Source: Rhodoferax sp. (GTDB lineage Bacteria > Pseudomonadota > Gammaproteobacteria > Burkholderiales > Burkholderiaceae_C). From it: 64,000 bases of DNA. Below, piece after piece: positions 42,924-51,169 of this stretch (position 1 is its first letter; the number at the start of each line of letters is the position of its first letter). Location: contig NZ_JADMJN010000002.1 in NCBI RefSeq assembly GCF_018780565.1, positions 558,001 to 622,000 of the forward strand. Reading direction: 5' to 3'. The notes beneath the pieces were generated by a model that searched no databases, was not told the DNA's origin, and saw only the letters and a program-made list of their open reading frames with translations. The translations under genes and the position numbers were made by a program.

Positions 42924-44186
42924 ATGCAACGTCGTTTTACCCTCAAGGCACTCACCGCTGCCGTCGCACTGTCTGGCTTGACTGCCATGCCAGCGTTTGC
43001 AGCCGACACCATCAAGGTCGGCATTCTGCACAGCCTCTCGGGCACCATGGCCATTTCTGAAACGGTGTTGAAAGACACCGTGTTGATGGCCATTGACGAG
43101 ATCAATGCCAAGGGTGGCTTGTTGGGCAAGAAGCTGGAACCGGTCGTGGTCGACCCCGCTTCCAACTGGCCTCTATTTGCTGAAAAAACCAAGCAACTGC
43201 TCACGCAGGACAAGGTTGATGTGATCTTTGGTTGCTGGACTTCCGTTTCGCGCAAGTCCGTGCTGCCAGTGGTCGAGGAACTCAATGGCCTTTTGTTCTA
43301 TCCCGTGCAGTATGAGGGCGAGGAGCTGTCCAAAAACGTGTTCTACACCGGTGCAGCGCCGAACCAGCAGGCTATTCCTGCGGTGGATTACCTGATGAGC
43401 AAAGACGGTGGCGCGGCCAAGCGCTGGGTGCTGCTGGGCACCGACTATGTGTACCCCCGCACCACCAACAAGATCTTGCGCGCCTACCTGAAATCCAAGG
43501 GCGTAGCCGATAAAGACATCGACGAAAAATACACCCCGTTTGGTCACTCGGACTACCAGACCATTGTGGCTGACATCAAGAAGTTCTCCGCGGGTGGCAA
43601 GACTGCGGTGGTGTCGACCATCAATGGTGACTCCAATGTTCCCTTCTACAAAGAGCTGGGCAACGCCGGTCTGAAGGCCAAGGACGTGCCTGTGGTCGCG
43701 TTCTCGGTGGGTGAGGAAGAGTTGCGCGGCGTGGACACCAAGCCGCTGGTCGGACACCTGGCCGCCTGGAACTACTTCCAGTCGATCAAGAATCCTGCGA
43801 ACGACGAGTTCATCAAGAAGTGGTCCGCCTATGCCAAAGCCAAGAACATTGCCGGTCACAAAGACAAGGCCTTGACCAACGACCCGATGGAGGCGACTTA
43901 CATCGGCATCAACATGTGGAAGCAGGCGGTTGAAAAAGCCAAGTCCACCGATGTCGACAAGGTGATTGCTGCCATGGCGGGCCAGACCTTCAAGGCGCCC
44001 AGCGGCATCGTGAGCAAGATGGACGAGAAGAACCACCACCTGCACAAGTCGGTGTTCATTGGCGAGATCAAGGCCGACGGACAGTTCAACGTGGTGTGGA
44101 AGACACCCGGTCCGGTGAAAGCCAAGCCATGGTCGCCGTACATCGAAGGCAACGACAAGAAGCCTGATGAGCCGGTCAAGAAATAA
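42924..44186 (+). CDS. urtA: Urea ABC transporter substrate-binding protein
   Basis: A 420-residue periplasmic urea-binding protein. Signal peptide at residues 1-26 (QRRFTLKALTAAVALSGLTA, cleavage after AFA). The mature protein begins DTIKVGILHSLSGTMAISET and contains FGCWTSVSRKSVLPVVEELNG and LLGTDYVYPRTTNKILRAYL, all UrtA hallmarks. It is 420 residues long, as in characterised UrtA. Unlike its paralogue at 13587 it uses a Sec rather than a Tat signal. ATG 42924 follows CCGGAG; the open frame extends to 42711. First gene of a complete urtABCDE operon; a terminator-like hairpin follows. Such operons are usually nitrogen-controlled, but I see no clear sigma-54 site in 42712-42923. Confidence 0.93.
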   Translation: MQRRFTLKALTAAVALSGLTAMPAFAADTIKVGILHSLSGTMAISETVLKDTVLMAIDEINAKGGLLGKKLEPVVVDPASNWPLFAEKTKQLLTQDKVDVIFGCWTSVSRKSVLPVVEELNGLLFYPVQYEGEELSKNVFYTGAAPNQQAIPAVDYLMSKDGGAAKRWVLLGTDYVYPRTTNKILRAYLKSKGVADKDIDEKYTPFGHSDYQTIVADIKKFSAGGKTAVVSTINGDSNVPFYKELGNAGLKAKDVPVVAFSVGEEELRGVDTKPLVGHLAAWNYFQSIKNPANDEFIKKWSAYAKAKNIAGHKDKALTNDPMEATYIGINMWKQAVEKAKSTDVDKVIAAMAGQTFKAPSGIVSKMDEKNHHLHKSVFIGEIKADGQFNVVWKTPGPVKAKPWSPYIEGNDKKPDEPVKK

Positions 44187-44206
44187 GGGTTAATGCTGCT
44201 ACACGG

Positions 44207-44243
44207 CCCGGGGTGGGGTTGAACGACCTCGCCCCGGGTTTTT
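44207..44243 (+). terminator. Rho-independent-like hairpin between urtA and urtB
   Basis: CCCGGGG (44207-44213) pairs with CCCCGGG (44232-44238) and is followed by TTTTT (44239-44243). With the rest of the operon beyond it, it probably acts as a partial terminator that keeps urtA mRNA in excess. Confidence 0.72.
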
Positions 44244-44281
44244 CGTTTCAATGAAAACAAAATTTTTCAGAGAGTTTGTCA

Positions 44282-45862
44282 ATGCTTAGCCGACTGATCC
44301 GATGGATGGCGATTGCTATATTGTTTATGGCGGGTAGTGCCTATTCGCTGACGGCTGATGAGGTAAGAGCCCTTAGTCTTGGCGACAGTGATGCGCGTAT
44401 TGAGGCTTTGAACAAGGCCGTGGCAATGGCTGATGACAAGACGGCCGCTTTTCTGCAGGCCTTGTCTGAAGATGCGGTCAAGGTGGCGGGTGACAAAGTG
44501 ATGGTCATTCGGGACGGCAAGGGTTTTGACCCTGTGACGGGCGCAGAGGTCAGCGTTCCCGAGGGTGCCGAAGACGTGATGAACAACAACCGCATGCGTG
44601 GCGAGCTGGACTCCGCACTGGCTGCGCTCAAGCTTTTTGCCAAAGACGAGAAGACCCGCATCGCTGCCATCAAGCAGTTGCAAAGCGATGCGGATGAAAC
44701 CAAGTTGCCATTGATAGAAAAAGCGTTTGCGGCAGAAAGCAATGCGCAAATCAAGGAGCAGCTGGGCATGGTGCGTGCAGCGGCCTTGCTCAATAGTACC
44801 GATAAAACCAGGCGCCTGGAGGCGGCGAAGCTGCTGAGCACCAGCACGCAGGCCAACACCAAAACCGTGCTGCTGGCGCGGCTGGCGCAAGAGACCGAGC
44901 CGGACGTCAAGGCAGCGCTGCAAAACACATTGCGCCAAGTGGAGGCCTCGCTGGCCTGGGGGGACCGGCTGGGTGCGATTTTCAGTGGTATCAGCCTGGG
45001 GTCCATCCTTTTGCTGGTAGCGCTTGGCCTGGCCATCACTTATGGACTGATGGGCGTGATCAACATGGCCCACGGTGAACTGATGATGATTGGCGCCTAT
45101 GCCACGTATGTGGTTCAGGGCCTGTTCCAAAAATACCTGCCGGGCGCGTTTGACTGGTACTTGCTGGCCTCGGTGCCGGTGGCCTTCATGGCCTCGGCCT
45201 TGATGGGTGCTGCACTGGAGCGCAGTGTGATCCGCTTCCTGTACGGCCGGCCACTGGAAACCTTGCTGGCCACCTGGGGCATCAGCCTGATGTTGATGCA
45301 GGGGGTGCGTACCCTGTTTGGTGCGCAAAATGTGGGGGTGGAGAACCCCTCGTGGATGAGCGGCGGGGTGCAGGTGCTCGGCAATTTGTCTCTGCCCTAC
45401 AACCGGCTGGTGATCGTGGGCTTTGCGATTTTTGTGCTGGCAGGCGTGGCGTGGGTGATTGGCAAGACGCGTCTGGGCCTGTTTGTGCGTGGCGTCACGC
45501 AGAACCGTCCGATGGCCTCGTGCATGGGGGTGAACACTGCCCGCATTGACACCTACGCCTTTGCGCTGGGCTCGGGTATTGCCGGGCTGGCCGGCTGCGC
45601 CTTGAGCCAGGTGGGCAATGTGGGGCCAGACCTGGGGCAAGGCTACATCGTGGACTCTTTCATGGTGGTGGTACTGGGCGGCGTCGGTCAACTGGCAGGC
45701 ACCGTCTATGCGGCGCTGGGCCTGGGCGTGCTGAACAAGTTCCTGGAGGGCTGGGCCGGCGCGGTGCTGGCCAAGATTGCCGTGCTGGTGTTCATCATCA
45801 TCTTTATTCAGAAGCGTCCCCAAGGCATTTTTGCCATGAAGGGCCGGAGCGCCGAAGCATGA
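44282..45862 (+). CDS. urtB: Urea ABC transporter permease UrtB
   Basis: A 526-residue protein. The N-terminal signal (residues 1-22) is followed by a helical, HEAT-like extracytoplasmic domain (about 25-225) and then the permease with about eight helices. This long N-terminal domain is a feature of UrtB that LivH permeases lack. Diagnostic: LALGLAITYGLMGVINMAHGEL and LLATWGISLMLMQGVRTLFG. ATG 44282 with GAGAG seven bases upstream is preferred to TTG 44276. The stop overlaps urtC by four bases. Confidence 0.92.
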   Translation: MLSRLIRWMAIAILFMAGSAYSLTADEVRALSLGDSDARIEALNKAVAMADDKTAAFLQALSEDAVKVAGDKVMVIRDGKGFDPVTGAEVSVPEGAEDVMNNNRMRGELDSALAALKLFAKDEKTRIAAIKQLQSDADETKLPLIEKAFAAESNAQIKEQLGMVRAAALLNSTDKTRRLEAAKLLSTSTQANTKTVLLARLAQETEPDVKAALQNTLRQVEASLAWGDRLGAIFSGISLGSILLLVALGLAITYGLMGVINMAHGELMMIGAYATYVVQGLFQKYLPGAFDWYLLASVPVAFMASALMGAALERSVIRFLYGRPLETLLATWGISLMLMQGVRTLFGAQNVGVENPSWMSGGVQVLGNLSLPYNRLVIVGFAIFVLAGVAWVIGKTRLGLFVRGVTQNRPMASCMGVNTARIDTYAFALGSGIAGLAGCALSQVGNVGPDLGQGYIVDSFMVVVLGGVGQLAGTVYAALGLGVLNKFLEGWAGAVLAKIAVLVFIIIFIQKRPQGIFAMKGRSAEA

Positions 45863-46962
45863 CTACCTTTGCACTGCCTGCCAAAAGCCCCATGTTGACC
45901 GGCAAGGGCTGGACGGCTTTCATGGCTGCCCTGATCGTGGTCTGTGCCGTGGCCCCGGCGCTGAATCTGCTGGTGCCTTCGGACAGCGTGTTTCACATGA
46001 GCGACTATGCCGTGGGGCTCGTCGGAAAAATCATGTGCTATGCCATTTGCGCCCTGGCCATGGACCTGATCTGGGGCTACACCGGCATCCTGAGCCTGGG
46101 CCATGGTGTGTTCTTTGCGCTGGGTGGCTATGCCATGGGCATGTACCTGATGCGTCAGATCGGCACCGACGGCAATTACAAGAGCAACCTGCCGGACTTC
46201 ATGGTGTTTCTGGACTGGAAGACCTTGCCGTGGCACTGGTCCTTGAGCGACAGCTTTGTGGCCACCCTGTTCCTGGTGGTGGCAGTGCCTGGCCTGGTGG
46301 CCTTTGTGTTTGGCTACTTTGCCTTCCGCTCGCGTATCAAAGGTGTGTACTTCTCCATCATCACGCAGGCCATGACGTTTGCCGCCATGCTGCTGTTCTT
46401 TCGCAACGAAACCGGCTTTGGCGGCAACAACGGCTTCACGGATTTCAAACGCATCCTGAACATTCCCATTGCCACACCAGGCATGCGCATGACGCTGTTC
46501 GTCATGACCGGGGTCACGTTGCTGGGCTTCTTTCTGCTGGCGCGCTGGCTGGTCAATGCCAAGTTTGGCCGCGTGCTGCAAGCGGTGCGTGATGCTGAAA
46601 CCCGGGTCATGTTCTCCGGCTACAACCCGCTGGGCTACAAGCTCACGATCTGGACGATCTCGGCCATGATGTGCGGCGTGGCCGGCGCCCTGTATGTGCC
46701 GCAGGTGGGCATCATCAATCCCAGCGAGATGAGCCCGGCCAACTCAATCGAGATTGCCATTTGGGCCGCCGTCGGCGGTCGTGCCACCCTGATTGGTCCG
46801 ATCGTTGGCGCCTTCATCGTCAACGGGGCCAAGAGCTGGTTGACGGTGGCCTATCCCGAGTATTGGCTGTACTTTCTGGGGGCGCTTTTCATTGGTGTAA
46901 CGCTGTTCCTGCCACATGGGATGGTGGGGCTGGTGAAGAAGCTGCGGGGGAACAGGAAATGA
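45859..46962 (+). CDS. urtC: Urea ABC transporter permease UrtC
   Basis: A 367-residue membrane protein with about ten hydrophobic helices. AMDLIWGYTGILSLGHGVFFALGGYAMGMYLMRQIG (about residues 67-102) and FGGNNGFTDFKRILN are diagnostic for UrtC, as is VRDAETRVMFSGYNPLGYK. Overlaps both neighbours by four bases (ATGA), so urtBCD are translationally coupled. Forms the channel with UrtB. Confidence 0.93.
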   Translation: MTTFALPAKSPMLTGKGWTAFMAALIVVCAVAPALNLLVPSDSVFHMSDYAVGLVGKIMCYAICALAMDLIWGYTGILSLGHGVFFALGGYAMGMYLMRQIGTDGNYKSNLPDFMVFLDWKTLPWHWSLSDSFVATLFLVVAVPGLVAFVFGYFAFRSRIKGVYFSIITQAMTFAAMLLFFRNETGFGGNNGFTDFKRILNIPIATPGMRMTLFVMTGVTLLGFFLLARWLVNAKFGRVLQAVRDAETRVMFSGYNPLGYKLTIWTISAMMCGVAGALYVPQVGIINPSEMSPANSIEIAIWAAVGGRATLIGPIVGAFIVNGAKSWLTVAYPEYWLYFLGALFIGVTLFLPHGMVGLVKKLRGNRK

Positions 46963-47840
46963 CACCAGATCTGCTGGAGCAAGGGGCCCGTCGCGTCGAG
47001 GCGCGCATGGCAGCGATGGCGGCCAGGACGGGGCAAACAGAGTCCGGTGGACGTGCCGCGGGATTCTCGCGTTTGCACACGCCGGGCGAAGTGGATGTGA
47101 CCCACGGTCGCATTCTGTATCTGGACGAGGTGAGCGTCAGTTTTGATGGTTTCAAGGCCATCAACAAGCTCTCGCTGGACATTGCCCCGGGCGAATTGCG
47201 CTGCATCATCGGTCCCAATGGTGCGGGAAAGACCACCATGATGGACATCATCACCGGCAAGACGCGTCCCGATGAGGGGAGCGTCTTTTTTGGCAGCACG
47301 ATTGACCTCTTGCGCTACACAGAGCCCGAAATTGCCCAGCTCGGTATCGGGCGCAAGTTTCAAAAGCCCACCGTTTTTGAACAGCTGACAGTGTTCGAAA
47401 ACCTGGAGCTGGCCCTCAAGACCAACAAGGCGGTTGCTGCCTCGATGTTTTTCCGTCTGGATTCAGCCCAGAGTGACCGCCTGCTTGATGTGCTGCATAC
47501 CATTCACCTTGCCGAGAGCGTGGGTGCCCAGGCGGGAACGCTGAGCCATGGCCAAAAGCAGTGGCTCGAGATTGGCATGCTGCTGATGCAGGACCCCAAA
47601 CTGCTGTTGCTGGATGAGCCGGTTGCCGGCATGACGGATGAGGAAACCGAGCGCACCGCCGAGTTGTTTCTGTCGCTCAAGGGCAAGCATTCGCTGATGG
47701 TGGTGGAGCATGACATGAGCTTCATCAACACCATCTCGGACATCGTGACCGTGCTGTGCGATGGGTCGGTGCTGGCTCAGGGAACGCTGGCTCAAGTGCA
47801 GGCCGATGAGCGGGTGATCGAAGTGTATTTGGGCCGATGA
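46959..47840 (+). CDS. urtD: Urea ABC transporter ATP-binding protein UrtD
   Basis: A 293-residue ATPase with an about 45-residue N-terminal extension typical of betaproteobacterial UrtD. Walker A GPNGAGKT, then IGRKFQKPTVFEQLTVFENLELAL, signature LSHGQKQWLEIG, Walker B LLLLDEPVAGM and switch His in MVVEHDMSF. Start ATG 46959 overlaps the urtC stop; the frame is open upstream inside urtC. It shares the SHGQKQWLEIG variant with the ATPase at 17101. Confidence 0.93.
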   Translation: MTPDLLEQGARRVEARMAAMAARTGQTESGGRAAGFSRLHTPGEVDVTHGRILYLDEVSVSFDGFKAINKLSLDIAPGELRCIIGPNGAGKTTMMDIITGKTRPDEGSVFFGSTIDLLRYTEPEIAQLGIGRKFQKPTVFEQLTVFENLELALKTNKAVAASMFFRLDSAQSDRLLDVLHTIHLAESVGAQAGTLSHGQKQWLEIGMLLMQDPKLLLLDEPVAGMTDEETERTAELFLSLKGKHSLMVVEHDMSFINTISDIVTVLCDGSVLAQGTLAQVQADERVIEVYLGR

Positions 47841-47852
47841 GACTGGACCTGT

Positions 47853-48557
47853 ATGAGTAACCCTGTTTTAAATGTTCAGAACGTCAACCAGTACTACGGC
47901 GGCTCGCACATCCTGCGCGATGTGAGCCTGAAAGCGACGCTGGGCAAAGTGACCGTGATTCTGGGGCGCAACGGCGTGGGCAAGACCACCCTGCTGAAAA
48001 GCCTGATGGGCCTGGTACCGATCAGGACCGGCAGCATGGAGCTGGATGGAAAACCGATCCATAACGCGACACCTTATGAGCGCGCCCGGTCCGGCATTGG
48101 CTTCGTGCCGCAGGGGCGGGAAATCTTTGCACGGCTCACCGTGGAGGAAAACTTGCGCATGGGCCTGGCCTACAAAACTGCCAGCACGCCGATACCGCCT
48201 GAGCTGTTTGATTTGTTCCCGGTTCTCAAGCAGATGCTGCACCGCCGTGGTGGCGATCTTTCGGGTGGACAGCAGCAACAGCTGGCCATTGCCAGGGCGC
48301 TTGCGGCGGGTCCCAAGCTGCTGATTCTGGATGAGCCAACCGAGGGTATTCAGCCCAGCATCATCAAGGACATTGGCCGGGTCATCCGTATGCTGGCCGA
48401 TCGCGGCAACATGGCGATTGTGCTGGTGGAGCAGTACTACGACTTTGCCCGGGAGTTGGCAGATGACTATGTGGTGATGGAGCGCGGCTCGGTCCTGGCC
48501 AGCGGGCTGGGCCGGGATATGGAAGTTAACGGCGTGCGCCAGATGGTCGCGATTTGA
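47853..48557 (+). CDS. urtE: Urea ABC transporter ATP-binding protein UrtE
   Basis: A 234-residue ATPase. Walker A GRNGVGKT, signature LSGGQQQQLAIARAL, Walker B LILDEPTEGIQPSIIKDIGR, and the UrtE phrase NVNQYYGGSHILRDVSL near the start. Last gene of the operon, 12 bases after urtD. The gene beyond is convergent and 18 bases away, so urease genes do not follow the transporter here, unlike in many relatives. Confidence 0.93.
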   Translation: MSNPVLNVQNVNQYYGGSHILRDVSLKATLGKVTVILGRNGVGKTTLLKSLMGLVPIRTGSMELDGKPIHNATPYERARSGIGFVPQGREIFARLTVEENLRMGLAYKTASTPIPPELFDLFPVLKQMLHRRGGDLSGGQQQQLAIARALAAGPKLLILDEPTEGIQPSIIKDIGRVIRMLADRGNMAIVLVEQYYDFARELADDYVVMERGSVLASGLGRDMEVNGVRQMVAI

Positions 48558-48575
48558 GCGTCACGGAACCGCGAG

Positions 48576-50237
48576 TCAGGTGATGGCGTTGGGGGTCTTG
48601 GCCGTGGGTCCGCCCGTGCGCAGGGTCAGACCGCCTGCCTGGCGTTTTTGCTCCCCCAGTGACGCTCTGGCCGTGCTGGTGGCAAAACGGCTGCGCAAGT
48701 CCTGCACCATTTCAATCAGGCTTTGTGCATCCGGAATTTTGGCCGCGTAGCGATTGAGTACCAGGTAAGCGGTTTCGATCAGCTTGCCGTTGAGTGTGGA
48801 GCTGCCGTGAAAGATGAGATTTTTCACGGCGGCCTTGGGATCGCCCCCCATGCTCAGTGACATTGCGTGTTCACTCAGCTTCAGAACCTGCGCCTGCGCA
48901 GCCCTGATACGCTCTGCATAAGGTGCATGTATGGCGGCAGATCCGGCCAGCAGTTCAGTCAGTGCGCGGTTGGTGCAAAAACGCATGCCCAGGGCCTCCA
49001 CAACCGAGTCCACTTCGTCAAGTTGAATGGCCTTGTCGGCCAGTTGGGCCAGCAGCGCCAGCAGGTTGGCTGCTGACTCAAAATCAAATTCGGGAGATTT
49101 CACGTTTTTGATCATCGCCCGCACGGCGTCCAGCGCCTGTGCAAATTGGTGCAGTTGAATCAGGGCGAGAGCATCCACGATGTCTGACAAGCGCTGGTGC
49201 CTTTTGCTGTCCGGGTTTCTTTCGATCAGGCGGACAAAATCGTCATGGCAGCGCTGCAAACCTTTGCGGTCGTTGCTTTCCAGGCGGGCAAAAGCCAGCA
49301 GCACCAGCGTCTGGCAGTCGAACATTTTGGAGTCCAGGCCGAGCCGGGTGGTTCGGTCGAGAATCTTTTCCGCCTCTTTGCGGTCACCAGAGTAATAGGT
49401 CATCATGCCCAGGTTCTGCAGCCGGCTGATGGAGGCTGGCGTGAGCTCGCTGGCCATTTTGTAAGTTGCCATGGCTTTGTCGAACTTGCCCAGGTCAAAC
49501 TGGGCACGCCCCATCACATCGTAGGCATCGGCGTAGCTGGGGTCTTCGCTGATCAGGTTCTCCAGCGTGCTGACCGCCACCGAGGTCTGGCCCGTGTCCA
49601 GCAAGGACCGTGCAACCCCCAGTTTGGCCCAGGGCAAGGTTTTGGCCGCTACGACAGCTTCATAAAGCGTCTGGGCCTCAGCGGCCTTGCCAATGCGCAG
49701 CAGCAGTTCGGCACCGACCCGGGCCGCATACAGCCAGAACAGGCCTCGGGTTTCAAAGCGATGCAGGCACAAATTGGCGGCGCCTTCAAAGTCTTCAATT
49801 TCGATGGCCGCGAATATTTCGGACAGTGAAATTTTGCGGATGCGAGCTTGCCGCAAGCGATCACCCAGTTGGGTGGCTTTGTGGGGCTTGAGCAGGTAGC
49901 CGTCCAAGGCGGACTCGGCTGCCTCCGCAACCTTGGCGTAGGTCGCTTCACCCGTGACCATGATGAAAACGGTCGAAAAGGGCAGCAGCTGGTTGCGCCG
50001 CAGATCGTCCAGCAAATCCTGCCCGGACGAGGATTCGCCTGAAAAATGATGCTCGCACAACACGACATCAAATGTCCGGTATTCCAGCTGGCGACGGGCA
50101 TCCGCCAGCCGCGCGCACTGAACCACCGTGCCCATACCGAAATCACGCAATTGGGACACCAGAATGGAGCGTGAAGTCGGGTTACTGTCAATAACCAGTG
50201 CCTGCGAGGCAGAGAGGTCGTCTTCAGGCAGTGCCAT
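48576..50237 (-). CDS. Response regulator with TPR repeats and Glu at the phosphorylation site
   Basis: A 553-residue protein. The N-terminal receiver-like domain (about residues 10-130) keeps the fold, Thr in MVTGEA and Lys in LLKPHKA, but the phospho-acceptor position reads FDVVLCEHHF, so Asp is replaced by Glu (E62). The remainder (about 140-520) is all-helical with TPR repeats; SYADAYDVMGRAQFDLGKFD is a clear TPR motif. There is no DNA-binding domain, so output is probably by protein contact. Convergent with urtE. Confidence 0.82.
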   Translation of the reverse strand: MALPEDDLSASQALVIDSNPTSRSILVSQLRDFGMGTVVQCARLADARRQLEYRTFDVVLCEHHFSGESSSGQDLLDDLRRNQLLPFSTVFIMVTGEATYAKVAEAAESALDGYLLKPHKATQLGDRLRQARIRKISLSEIFAAIEIEDFEGAANLCLHRFETRGLFWLYAARVGAELLLRIGKAAEAQTLYEAVVAAKTLPWAKLGVARSLLDTGQTSVAVSTLENLISEDPSYADAYDVMGRAQFDLGKFDKAMATYKMASELTPASISRLQNLGMMTYYSGDRKEAEKILDRTTRLGLDSKMFDCQTLVLLAFARLESNDRKGLQRCHDDFVRLIERNPDSKRHQRLSDIVDALALIQLHQFAQALDAVRAMIKNVKSPEFDFESAANLLALLAQLADKAIQLDEVDSVVEALGMRFCTNRALTELLAGSAAIHAPYAERIRAAQAQVLKLSEHAMSLSMGGDPKAAVKNLIFHGSSTLNGKLIETAYLVLNRYAAKIPDAQSLIEMVQDLRSRFATSTARASLGEQKRQAGGLTLRTGGPTAKTPNAIT

Positions 50238-50300
50238 CAAAAACGTTCTGTCTGCCGGGCCGCACCGTGGGCCGTTTGGAAAATAAGATCACCCCGCATC

Positions 50301-50316
50301 ATTTTGATATCAAAAT
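50301..50316. repeat. 16-base perfect palindrome in an AT-rich island
   Basis: ATTTTGATATCAAAAT reads the same on both strands. It lies in the 86-base gap between the ureD stop and the TPR response regulator. Adjoining AATAGCACTACATAG and GAGGGCTGGAGG resemble parts of the dispersed repeat noted at 2822. It may be a repeat end or a protein-binding site. Confidence 0.4.
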
Positions 50317-50323
50317 AATAGCA

Positions 50324-51154
50324 CTACATAGACCAAATACGAGGGCTGGAGGCGGATATGTTCCAAAAATGGTGCCGCCAGGCAGTCCAGATCCCACGAA
50401 GCAGCTCGGCGGCGGGTTCCACCACGGGTGCGAGCACCCGCACCACGATCACCTGTTCATTGGGGCTGGTGGCTCCTGCCATGGGTCGCAACGCGTGTGT
50501 GTCAATCAATGCGCGGGCCAGGTCCAGTGCCCGTTCACGCCGTGTCCGGTCGAGTTTGCTGCCTGACACAAAAAACAGGGAGGCCACGCACCGCTGACCT
50601 GCCAGACCCAGTGGGCTGTCCATCAGACGCTGGTCATCGGCCTTGATCAGTCCGCGCTCCAGCCACACGCCGGGTACCTCGATATGCTGCAACAGGCTGC
50701 CGGCGTCAAACGGTTGATGGGCGTTGGGCAGACCCAGGGCACTGATGTCCCAGCCGATGAACTCGGCTTGCGGTGCCAGGTCCAGCGTGAGGTGGTTCTC
50801 GGCAATGCAGTGGTTGTAGCAAATGGTTTCCAGGGGAAGCCATTCAAGGCGTGCCTGGTCTGACAGCGTGATGTGGGTGCGTTGCAACGCCGGTTCACCG
50901 TGTGAGCGGTAGAACCGGGTCGCGCCCGGTGTGGTGATGAGGCCGTGGGAGCCGTCGCCACCCTTGATGCGGATGTCCAGCGTATCTCCGCCCACAAGGC
51001 CGCCAGGTGGGTGCACCAGGACGTTGTGGCAGATGGCATCGCCTTCCGGATAAAGGCTTTGCAGCACGCGCAAAGGCCCCTTGTGCAGAAAGTGGGCCAC
51101 GGTGCGTTGACCCTGCCACGCATAGTCAATCTCCAGGGACGCGTGCCAGGCCAT
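50324..51154 (-). CDS. ureD: Urease accessory protein UreD
   Basis: A 276-residue protein with UreD hallmarks: SLYPEGDAICHNVLVHPPGG, VGGDTLDIRI, TTPGATRFYRS, EWLPLETICYN and the typical terminal PRIW. UreD forms the UreDFG complex that loads nickel into urease. The protein is complete. In most relatives it is directly followed by ureABC; here the next gene downstream is the TPR regulator, and upstream is malic enzyme, 15 bases away. The urease structural genes are therefore elsewhere or absent. ATG 51154 is the family start (AWHASLEIDY). Confidence 0.9.
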   Translation of the reverse strand: MAWHASLEIDYAWQGQRTVAHFLHKGPLRVLQSLYPEGDAICHNVLVHPPGGLVGGDTLDIRIKGGDGSHGLITTPGATRFYRSHGEPALQRTHITLSDQARLEWLPLETICYNHCIAENHLTLDLAPQAEFIGWDISALGLPNAHQPFDAGSLLQHIEVPGVWLERGLIKADDQRLMDSPLGLAGQRCVASLFFVSGSKLDRTRRERALDLARALIDTHALRPMAGATSPNEQVIVVRVLAPVVEPAAELLRGIWTAWRHHFWNISASSPRIWSM

Positions 51155-51169
51155 GCTTGGATCGTCGGA

